Shown: positions 1 through 7,123 of the stretch, piece after piece
Layout: each line of letters starts with the position of its first letter
Numbering within the stretch: the first letter of the stretch is position 1
Assembly (NCBI GenBank): GCA_001017865.1
Contig: LATQ01000001.1
Location: forward strand, 1,364,946-1,372,068
From: Rhodococcus sp. IITR03
GTDB lineage: Bacteria; Actinomycetota; Actinomycetes; Mycobacteriales; Mycobacteriaceae
Direction: 5' to 3'
Length of the DNA: 7,123 bases
Position numbers and translations under genes: made by a program
Notes under the pieces: generated by a model
What the model saw: the letters and a program-made list of their open reading frames with translations, nothing else
Databases searched by the model: none
What the model was told of the DNA's origin: nothing

Positions 1-448
1 CGGCACCGAAGATCGCCGCGGCATGTCCACTTCGGTGAGCACGCTCTCGGTGGATCGCGATCGGCGCCGCCGGCGCCTCGTCGACCGCCCCCGTCGCCGC
101 AAGTGGGCGAGTGTGGCGGTCGGTGCGTTCGGTGCCCACGCGGCGTCCGTCGTCATCAAGCGGGTCGTGCGCCGTCCGCGGCCGGTGGACCCGACGGTGC
201 AGGTCAACGTGTCCACGCCGAGCCGGCTGAGCTTCCCGTCGTCGCATGTGACGTCCACGACTGCGGCGGCCGTGCTGCTCGCCCGCACCACCGGGCTACC
301 CTTTCCCGCGGTGCTCGTGCCGCCCATGATGCTGTCCCGCCTGGTGCTGGGCGTGCACTATCCGACGGATGTGCTGGCGGGTGCGGCACTCGGTGCGGCG
401 TCCGCGGCCGTCGTGGCGCGGGCAGAGACGAAGTGGGGAGATCGATGA
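1..448 (+). CDS. PAP2-family membrane phosphatase, 3' part (Rv3807c-like)
   Basis: Membrane phosphatase of the PAP2 superfamily; the 5' end lies before the window. All three signature blocks are visible: KRVVRRPRP (K-x6-RP, about 158-184), FPSSH (PSGH-type, about 233-247) and SRLVLGVHYPTD (SR-x5-H-x3-D, about 335-370). Hydrophobic stretches lie between them. The homologue next to ubiA in mycobacteria has been proposed to remove the 5-phosphate from decaprenyl-phosphoryl-5-phosphoribose; that role is taken from synteny. The first 90 bases read as the expected protein (PKIAAAMSHFGEHALGW, then IAIGAAGALVDRPRRR) only if four single bases are restored, near 22, 28, 50 and 77. An ATG at 23 gives a 141-residue open frame, but that ATG is probably an internal Met and the upstream part is frameshifted. 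The stop overlaps the ubiA start in ATGA, implying translational coupling. Confidence 0.85.
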   Translation, partial: GTEDRRGMSTSVSTLSVDRDRRRRRLVDRPRRRKWASVAVGAFGAHAASVVIKRVVRRPRPVDPTVQVNVSTPSRLSFPSSHVTSTTAAAVLLARTTGLPFPAVLVPPMMLSRLVLGVHYPTDVLAGAALGAASAAVVARAETKWGDR

Positions 449-1350
449 GCGAGGAACCGGCGCCCGTCAAGGAGGCGCCCAAGAGCCTGGGCGCCGGGAT
501 CGTCAAGGCGGTCCGTCCCCGACAGTGGGTGAAGAACGTCCTGGTGCTCGCGGCCCCGATGGCGGCCGGCTCGGTCACCCAGGTCGACGTGCTGCTGCCC
601 GTCGCGCTCGCCTTCGTCGTCTTCTGCATGGCCGCCTCGGGCATCTACCTCGTCAACGACGCGATGGACGTCGAGGCCGACCGTGCACACCCCACCAAGC
701 GTTTCCGGCCCATCGCGGCCGGTGTGCTCCCGGTGCGACTCGCGTACATCCTCGCGACGGTGCTGCTCGTCGGCTCGATCGCGCTGTCGTTCATCGCGAA
801 CTGGCAGCTCGCCGTCGTCATGGCGGTGTACATCGGCATCCAGCTCGCGTACTGCTTCGGGCTCAAGCACCAGGCCGTGCTCGACATCTGCATCGTCTCG
901 TCGGGCTTCTTGATCCGTGCCATCGCCGGTGGTGTGGCCGCCGAGATCCCGCTGTCGCAGTGGTTCCTGCTGATCATGGCGTTCGGGTCGCTGTTCATGG
1001 CGGCCGGCAAGCGGTACGCCGAGCTGCGCCTCGCGACCCGCACCGGCGCGAAGATCCGCAAGTCGCTCGAGTACTACACCGAGACCTACCTGCGGTTCGT
1101 GTGGACGGTCGCGGCGACGGCGGTCGTGCTCTGCTACGGCCTGTGGGCGTTCGAGCAGGACAACGTGGCCGGTTCCAACTGGTACGCGATCTCGATGATC
1201 CCGTTCGTCGTCGCCATCCTGCGCTACGCGGTCGACGTCGACGGCGGTGAAGCCGGCGAACCCGAGGAGATCGCCCTGAAGGACCGGGTGCTGCAGTTGC
1301 TCGCAGTGGTGTGGATCCTGGTGGTCGGCGGTGCTGTCTACCTCTTCTGA
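445..1350 (+). CDS. ubiA: Decaprenyl-phosphate phosphoribosyltransferase (DPPR synthase, UbiA family)
   Basis: Integral membrane prenyltransferase of 301 residues, close to the roughly 302 of M. tuberculosis Rv3806c. It transfers 5-phosphoribose from PRPP to decaprenyl phosphate, the first committed step to the arabinose donor for arabinogalactan and lipoarabinomannan. The Asp-rich UbiA motif is NDAMDVEAD (residues 71-79, D72, D75, D79), followed by HPTKRFRPIAAG, almost identical to the mycobacterial protein as I recall it. The second conserved block runs from YCFGLKHQAVLD (136-147) to FLIRAIAGG, and the C-terminal ILRYAVDVDGG is also typical. Hydrophobic helices fill the rest. The start is the ATG at 445, with a GGGGAG ribosome site at about 435-440 and a 4-base overlap with the phosphatase gene. 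The frame is intact throughout, the only gene here needing no correction. Family and function are well supported. Confidence 0.96.
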   Translation: MSEEPAPVKEAPKSLGAGIVKAVRPRQWVKNVLVLAAPMAAGSVTQVDVLLPVALAFVVFCMAASGIYLVNDAMDVEADRAHPTKRFRPIAAGVLPVRLAYILATVLLVGSIALSFIANWQLAVVMAVYIGIQLAYCFGLKHQAVLDICIVSSGFLIRAIAGGVAAEIPLSQWFLLIMAFGSLFMAAGKRYAELRLATRTGAKIRKSLEYYTETYLRFVWTVAATAVVLCYGLWAFEQDNVAGSNWYAISMIPFVVAILRYAVDVDGGEAGEPEEIALKDRVLQLLAVVWILVVGGAVYLF

Positions 1351-3299
1351 CGTCGTGCGCGGCGTCCACGACACCGAGGCCGGACCGTCCAGTACGGTCC
1401 GGCCCGTTCGGCGTGACCGCCTCGCCGGCGGTGTGTTCGCCGCCGGTGTGGTCGTCTCCGCGTTCCTGATGTTCTGGGGAGCGTGGGAGCGGCGCTGGAT
1501 CGCCGACGACGGTCTCATCGTCCTGCGGACCGTGCGCAACCTCCTCGCCGGCAACGGGCCGGTCTTCAACGCGGGGGAGCGTGTGGAGGCCAACACCTCC
1601 ACCGCGTGGACGTACATCGTCTACGCGGGCGGATGGCTCACCGGCCTCCGCCTCGAATACGTGGTGCTCACGATCGCGCTCGTGTTGTCGACGGGCGCGA
1701 TCGTCCTCGCCATGTTCGGTGCCGCACGCCTGTACCGGTGGCGCCTGCGCGCCACCACGGGCACCGTGCTGCTCCTTCCCGCCGGTGTCCTCGTCTACAT
1801 CGCGGTGCCCCCGGCCCGCGACTTCGCCACCTCGGGCCTCGAGTCCTGCCTGGTGATCTGCTGGCTCGGCCTGCTGTGGCTGCTCATGGCCCGGTGGGCG
1901 ACCCCCACGCCGGGAGGGGACGGATCGCTCCCGGGTACGGGCAGATCCTCGCCACGGCGTTCGTCGCCGGACTCGGCCCGCTCGTGCGACCCGAACTCGC
2001 GCTGGTCGCGGTGCTCGCGCTCGCGATGCTGTTCCTCGCGCCCGGCCTCGACCTGCGCATCCGGGTCGCGATGGTCGCGGTCGCCGGGGTGATCCCGGTC
2101 GGCTACCAGATCTGGCGCATGGGCTACTACGGACTTCCCTATCCCAACACCGCGGTCGCCAAGGACGCCGGTGGCGCCAAGTGGTCGCAGGGCCTCGAAT
2201 ATCTCGGCAACCTCGTCTCGCCGTACCTGCTGTGGCTGCCGCTGCTGTTCCTCGCGGTCCTCGCCGCGCTCGTCCTCGCGACCAGCCGTGACGCCGTGGG
2301 CCTCACCGCAGCGGTGGCGCGTCCCGATCCGCGCGACGTGCGGGCCACACTGACCTGGGCGCAGAAACTGTTGCGCACGCCGACCGCCGTCGTCGTGCTG
2401 TTCCTCGGCTCCGGTGTGCTGCTCGCGCTGTACTCGCTGCGTGTGGGCGGCGACTTCATGCACGGCCGCGTCCTCCTGCCGCCGCTGTTCTGCCTGCTCC
2501 TGCCCGTCGCCGTCGTCCCGCTGCGGATCCCGGACCGGGCGGAGCTCGGCAACAACCGGCCTGACGCAGGTCGCGGTGCGCTGGCCGTGCTGTGGCTGGG
2601 GACGTCGTGTGGACGGCCCGCCGCGGCCAACACGACCGGCATGACCGAGGGCGCCGTGGTGGGCCGATCCGGCATCGTCGACGAGCGAGCCTTCTACGCC
2701 CTCAACACCGGGCATCTGCATCCCATCCTGGCCGAGGACTACCTCGACTACCCGCGCATGCGGGCCATGGTCGAGGCCATCGCGAACACCCCGAACGGTG
2801 GGCTGCTGCTGCCGACCCCCTCCTTCGACGCGTGGGACGTCGTGCCGCCACCCGAGCCCATCCCACCGGGCGGTGCCGGGCACACGGTGTTCTTCCTGAA
2901 CCTGGGCATGACCAGCATGAACACGGGTCTGGACGTGCGGGTCGTCGACCAGATGGGCCTGGCCTACCCGCTCGCCGCGCACACCGAGCGTCTCGAGGAC
3001 GGCCGGATCGGCCATGACAAGATCCTGTTCCCCGACTGGGTAGTCGCCGATTCGGGCATGGTCGACGTCCATCCGTGGATGCCGGGCTATCTCGACGAGG
3101 ACTGGGTCGCGATGGCGAAGACCGCGCTGACCTGTCCCGAGACCCGGGAGATGATCGACTCCTCGAGCGCCGAACTCACGTGGCACTGTTCAAGAGGAAC
3201 CTGCGCAACGCGTTCGACTACGCCTCGTACCGGATCGAACGGGTGCCGAAGTACGAGATCCAGCGTTGTGACCTGCCTATGCCACCGCCGCGGGGGTGA
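1331..3299 (+). CDS. aftB: Terminal beta-(1->2)-arabinofuranosyltransferase AftB (frameshifted in this sequence)
   Basis: GT-C fold polytopic glycosyltransferase that adds the terminal beta-(1->2)-arabinofuranose residues of arabinan from decaprenyl-phosphoryl-arabinose on the outer side of the membrane. These residues carry the mycolates. Family marks: IADDGLIVLRTVRNLLAGNG with the Asp pair in the first periplasmic loop (D59-D60 from the GTG at 1331), RVEANTSTAWT, PPARDFATSGLE, LVRPELAL, RMGYYGLPYPNTAVAKDAG, GGDFMHGRVLL, SGIVDER, DYLDYPRM and HTERLEDGRIGHDK. Rough length is 648-656 residues against about 627 in M. tuberculosis. The frame must shift by one missing base at about 1912-1925 (G-rich run before GRIAPGYGQILATAF) and near 3186 (restoring LTWHLFKRNLRN). 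The stretch 2555-2625 may hide more losses. Start is GTG 1331, overlapping ubiA by 20 bases, or GTG 1355; neither has a strong ribosome site. Confidence 0.93.
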
Positions 3300-3390
3300 C
3301 GGCCGGACACCGAGATCAACTTGGCCCGCTTCGACTGTCTCGATAGGATCACGGCGCATCACGGATGGGTAACTTTCCGGCAGCGCGTGC

Positions 3391-3406
3391 TTGACCTACA
3401 GGTCAA
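3391..3406. promoter_or_regulatory. 16-bp perfect palindrome, possible operator
   Basis: TTGACCT and AGGTCAA are perfect inverted arms separated by AC. The site lies in the intergenic region before the first mycolyltransferase gene, about 30 bases upstream of the -35 box of the best promoter candidate. That geometry suits a dimeric regulator, more likely an activator than a repressor. It is too short and too AT-poor in context, with no T-tract, to be a convincing terminator. The binding protein is unknown. Confidence 0.4.
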
Positions 3407-3436
3407 GAGGTGCCCAAGAGCTGTTGAAACCAGGGT

Positions 3437-3465
3437 TTGTCAGAGATCACGCGGTCCTTTACAGT
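3437..3465 (+). promoter_or_regulatory. Candidate sigma-70-type promoter for the first mycolyltransferase
   Basis: TTGTCA (3437-3442, five of six to TTGACA), a 17-base spacer, then TACAGT (3460-3465, TAnnnT). Transcription would begin near 3471, leaving a leader of roughly 95 bases. A weaker pair with the same spacing, TTGGCC (3321-3326) and TAGGAT (3344-3349), lies upstream and could be a second promoter. Placement between aftB and a gene that usually needs high expression fits. Prediction from consensus only. Confidence 0.4.
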
Positions 3466-3470
3466 TTTGA

Positions 3471-4572
<1,102 letters not shown>

Positions 4573-4594
4573 TCTCCGGTACGCACTGCTGGCA

Positions 4595-4636
4595 ACGACG
4601 CCGCCCGCTCACCCTCCGGTGAGTGGGCGGCGTCGT
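4595..4636 (+). terminator. Strong hairpin, probable intrinsic terminator
   Basis: An 18-base left arm (4595-4612) pairs with 4619-4636 over a 6-base loop. All pairs are Watson-Crick except one G-U wobble. The stem starts 22 bases after the stop of the first mycolyltransferase. It is very GC-rich, and no immediate U-run follows, only a mildly T-rich stretch from 4637. Tail-less hairpins of this kind are common at actinobacterial gene ends. It would separate transcription of the two mycolyltransferase genes. Confidence 0.75.
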
Positions 4637-4783
4637 AACTTTCTGCAACAATTTTCTCACCTGTCACAGCGCGGCACCCGCGATTCCGAGTGCCGCCGGT
4701 GTAGAAACAACATCCGGGACTCCGGTATCCCGAGTCGGCACACCCAGCCGGGGCGCCCTGCCACTGCCGCCGTCGCGGTCCAC

Positions 4784-4800
4784 CCGAAGCCGCACTTCGG
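4784..4800 (+). other. Small leader hairpin upstream of the second mycolyltransferase
   Basis: CCGAAG and CTTCGG form a perfect 6-bp stem over a 5-base loop, about 20 bases before the likely ribosome site. It could influence translation, but a stem this short in GC-rich DNA may be chance. The rest of 4637-4830 shows no promoter I would defend. Confidence 0.2.
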
Positions 4801-4830
4801 CAGGAAATCCGGCAACGCAGAAAGTGAGCG

Positions 4831-6743
4831 ATGCAGATGCGAACTGAGCTCGAGCACGGTGAGCGACGGACGGGGCCGAGCAGGAGAGCGGCTCGCGTTG
4901 CGGGTGCGCGGAGCAGAAGATCCCGTGCGCTCGCACTGATCGCCGCAGCCCTCGTCGCGCCCGTCGCCGCAGGTCTGACCACTGTCTCGGTGGCCACAGC
5001 CGATCCGCTCATCGCCCAGTCCGGCCCGACGAGCACCGCCGGTGCGACCGTCCGCTCCGTCGACTGGCTCACCGATCGTCGTGTCGCCCTGTGGATCGAT
5101 TCGCCGTCGATGGGGACGCCGATCCAGGTGCAGCTGCTGCTCGCGCGCGACTGGAACAGCAAGCCCGACGCGAAGTTCCCGTCGGTGTTCATGCTCGACG
5201 GCATGCGCGCGCGCGACGACGAGAACGGGTGGACGCTCGAGACCGACGCGGAAGCCTTCTTCGCCGACAAGAACGTCAACGTCGTGCTGCCGGTGGGTGG
5301 CCAGTCGAGCTTCTACTCCGACTGGATCGACCAGAACAACGGACAGAACTACAAGTGGGAGACCTTCCTGACGAAGGAACTTCCCCCACTCCTCGAGCGC
5401 GACTGGCGTACCACCGACAAGCGTGGCGTCGTCGGGCTGTCGATGGGCGGTACCGCCGCGATGTTCCTGCCCGCCCGCAATCCGGGCTTCGCGCAGTTCG
5501 CGGCGTCGCTGTCCGGCATCCTCACCACGACCACCCTCGGCATGCCCGAGGCCATCCACTACGCGATGCAGGACGCCGGCGGTTTCGATTCCGAGGCGAT
5601 GTGGGGTGCGCCCGGCTCCGAGGCTGGGAGTCGCACGATCCGTACCTGCTCGCCGACAAGCTCAAGGGTGTGAGCCTGTACGTCTCGAGCGGCAGCGGCA
5701 CCACCGGCCCGTACGACGATCCGTCGGGCATCCCCGGTGTCAGCACCAACTACGCCGGCATGGGCCTCGAGATCCTCTCGCGCCTCACTTCGCAGGCGTT
5801 CGCGACGAAGCTCAAGAAGCAGGGCATCCCCGCGCAGATCGTGTACCGGCCGTCGGGCACCCACACGTGGAAGTACTGGGAGTTCGAACTGCACCAGTTG
5901 TGGCCGCAGCTCGCCAACACCCTCGGGTCGGTGTCGAGAAGCCCGAGTGCAATCCGACCGGTGCCTTCGGTGACGTCGCGAACGCGAACGCCTGGCTCGG
6001 TGACTGCCTCACCTCCGAATACGACGTCGCAGGCGGCAAGGTGCAGGACTTCCGCTTCGGCCGTGTCTTCTCGTCCGACGGCACGACGGTGCCGGTCGCG
6101 GGTGCGATCGGCGGCGCCTACCAGGGTGTCGGCGGTCCGGCCGGGCAGCTCGGCTATCCGACCACCGAGGAACGCGTAGCTCCCGACGGACGCGGACGGT
6201 TCAACCACTTCCGGAACGGCGCGATCTACTGGACGCCCGAGCACGGCGCCCACGCGGTCCGCGGCAAGATCTTCGAGGAATGGAAGAACCAGGCTGGGAG
6301 GGCGGCCCCCTCGGCTACCCGATCCTCGACGAGGCGGCGACCCCCGACGGTCGCGGCGCGGTCCAGGCTTCGAAATCGGCGCCATGTACTGGAGCGAGGA
6401 CACCGGTGCCCACGGGGTACAGGGCATGATCCTCGACAAGTACTCCCAGCTCGGCTACGAGACGGGTGTCCTGGGCTACCCGACGACCAGTGAGCAGCCC
6501 GCCGGGCGCGACGGTCGCTTCAACGAATTCCAGCACGGCCACATCTACTGGAGCCCGCTCACCGGCGCCTGGCCGGTCCGCGGCAAGATCCTCGAGGCAT
6601 GGCTCGCCGAGAAGGGTGCCGAAGGACGTCTGGGTCTGCCGATCAGCGACGAGTTCCCGGCCGCCGACGGCAAGGGTGTCCAGCAGAACTTCCAGAACGG
6701 CTTCATCACGCTCGACGGCGACGAGGTGAAGCTGCAGCCGTAA
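4831..6743 (+). CDS. Mycolyltransferase with C-terminal LGFP repeats, PS1/Cop1-like (frameshifted in this sequence)
   Basis: Two-part secreted protein, 638 residues after correction, near the 657 of corynebacterial PS1. Residues 1 to about 57 form a long Arg-rich signal peptide (cut near ATA-DP). About 65-365 are an antigen-85-type mycolyltransferase: [31 protein letters not shown], nucleophile Ser204 in GLSMGG, probable Glu314 in GLEIL and His345 in GTHTWKYWEFEL. The remainder holds one degenerate and four clear LGFP repeats, thought to bind the protein to the cell wall. Four single bases appear lost, near 5624, 5926, 6294 and 6367, so no single frame runs through. Restoring them recovers the motif WESHDPYLLADK, the junction LGVGVEKPECNP and the repeat spacing. 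The start is ATG 4831 or 4837; the purine-rich stretch 4820-4828 can serve either. It is a paralogue of the preceding gene, separated from it by a terminator. Confidence 0.92.
6131..6743 (+). repeat. Four tandem LGFP repeats within the second mycolyltransferase
   Basis: The core tetrapeptides are LGYP (6149-6160), LGYP (6310-6321), LGYP (6471-6482) and LGLP (6630-6641). Each of the first three is followed by a GRF/AVQ-F block, an I/MYW block and a V-G-K/M-I helix start; the last unit is cut short at the C-terminus. Spacings are 161, 161 and 159 bases. Adding the one base missing in each of the first two units gives exactly 54, 54 and 53 residues. A more worn unit precedes them (about 5985-6130). 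LGFP repeats are known from envelope proteins of mycolata and are proposed to anchor proteins in the wall. Confidence 0.88.
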
Positions 6744-6760
6744 CCGAACGACAGCAGGGT

Positions 6761-6812
6761 CGGCCCGTGTGAACTGGGGGAGGCAGGACGCTCCTACCGG
6801 CCGCACGGGCCG
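6761..6812 (+). terminator. Stem-loop after the LGFP mycolyltransferase, possible terminator
   Basis: CGGCCCGTGTG (6761-6771) pairs with CGCACGGGCCG (6802-6812): 11 pairs with one G-U wobble. The 30-base loop can fold a small inner stem (GGAG with CTCC). It begins 18 bases after the stop codon. No U-run follows, so termination is plausible but not certain. Confidence 0.5.
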
Positions 6813-6849
6813 CTCTGTAGCCTGGGGCGCATCTGACCAAGTTCGACCG

Positions 6850-6867
6850 ACATCCCGGATGTGAGGA
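6850..6867 (+). promoter_or_regulatory. Ribosome site of the lipoprotein gene with adjoining small palindrome
   Basis: GAGGA (6863-6867) sits 9 bases before the ATG at 6877 and supports that start. Directly upstream, ACATCC and GGATGT form 6-bp inverted arms around one base (6850-6862). This could be a short operator or chance. Confidence 0.4.
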
Positions 6868-6876
6868 CCCCACCAC

Positions 6877-7123
6877 ATGCCTTCACGGACCCGCTCGCGC
6901 TCGACCCGAGTCCTCGGCGCCCTCGCCGCGGCACTGACCGCCACGGCCGTTCTCTCCGCATGCGGAAGCGACGACTCCACCGCGACGAACACGCCGACCA
7001 CGTCTGCCGCCACGGAGACCTCGACGTCGACATCGACCTCCGCGGCCGAGACGTCCCCCGGCGCCGCCGGGCCGAGACCACGGGCGAGACCGAGACGAGC
7101 GAGGCGTCCCCCGGCTCCGTCCT
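6877..7123 (+). CDS. Putative lipoprotein precursor, 5' part, cut by window end
   Basis: The start has a basic n-region, a hydrophobic core (VLGALAAALTATAV) and the lipobox LSAC with Cys29, so the product should be lipidated and held on the outer face of the membrane. After Cys29 comes a low-complexity linker rich in Ser, Thr, Ala and Glu, typical of surface lipoprotein stalks. From about 7071 the frame turns Arg/Pro-rich. Restoring one G in the run at 7069-7071 instead continues the acidic Thr/Ser/Glu linker (AETTGETETSEASPGSV), so another missing base is likely. No functional domain is reached before the window ends, and the product cannot be named. In M. tuberculosis the gene after this block, Rv3802c, is an envelope lipase; nothing here shows that identity. 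Confidence 0.75.
   Translation, partial: MPSRTRSRSTRVLGALAAALTATAVLSACGSDDSTATNTPTTSAATETSTSTSTSAAETSPGAAGPRPRARPRRARRPPAPS

Noticed and set aside
358..1617. 419-residue open frame on the minus strand
   Set aside because: It lies antisense to ubiA and aftB, whose + strand frames carry clear family motifs. Its composition is the Arg/His/Asp-rich pattern expected of a shadow frame in high-GC DNA.
1795..3186. 463-residue open frame on the minus strand
   Set aside because: Antisense to aftB with low-complexity charged composition and no recognisable motif; it stays open because of codon bias on the opposite strand.
5621..6300. The repeated decamer AGGCTGGGAG as a mobile-element or attachment repeat
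   Set aside because: Both copies fall inside coding sequence at a conserved Trp-Glu, with no inverted repeats or integrase nearby; similarity follows from codon use and shared error context.

Overview
The window reads as chromosomal DNA of a high-GC, mycolic-acid-containing actinobacterium (Mycobacteriales). A Rhodococcus or close relative fits best. The gene order PAP2 phosphatase - UbiA-type prenyltransferase - AftB - mycolyltransferase - mycolyltransferase matches the Rv3807c-Rv3803c block of Mycobacterium tuberculosis. The second mycolyltransferase carries C-terminal LGFP repeats, as in Corynebacterium PS1/Cop1 and rhodococcal proteins but not in mycobacterial antigen 85. The genus is an inference; the mycolata assignment is firm.

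Layout, all on the + strand. 1-448: 3' part of a PAP2-family phosphatase gene. 445-1350: ubiA, decaprenyl-phosphate phosphoribosyltransferase (DPPR synthase), joined to the previous gene by an ATGA overlap. 1331-3299: aftB, terminal arabinofuranosyltransferase. 3300-3566: intergenic region with a 16-bp palindrome and a good promoter candidate. 3567-4572: antigen-85-type mycolyltransferase. 4595-4636: strong hairpin, probable terminator. 4831-6743: second mycolyltransferase fused to four LGFP repeats. 6761-6812: stem-loop. 6877-7123 (cut by the window edge): lipoprotein precursor with a Ser/Thr/Glu-rich linker.

The genes form one cell-envelope pathway. DPPR synthase and the PAP2 phosphatase supply the lipid-linked arabinose precursor. 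AftB caps arabinan with terminal arabinofuranose. The two secreted mycolyltransferases move mycolic acids from trehalose monomycolate onto arabinogalactan and trehalose, and the LGFP repeats probably hold the larger one in the wall.

The main oddity is damage to reading frames. Every gene except ubiA needs one or more single-base corrections to read as its family, at least 13 in all. Every clear case is a missing base, mostly in a short G or C run, and several share the same local sequence. Correcting them restores conserved motifs and an exact 54-residue repeat period. I therefore read them as sequencing or assembly deletions, not gene decay. I see no mobile element, CRISPR array, RNA gene or novel defence system here.
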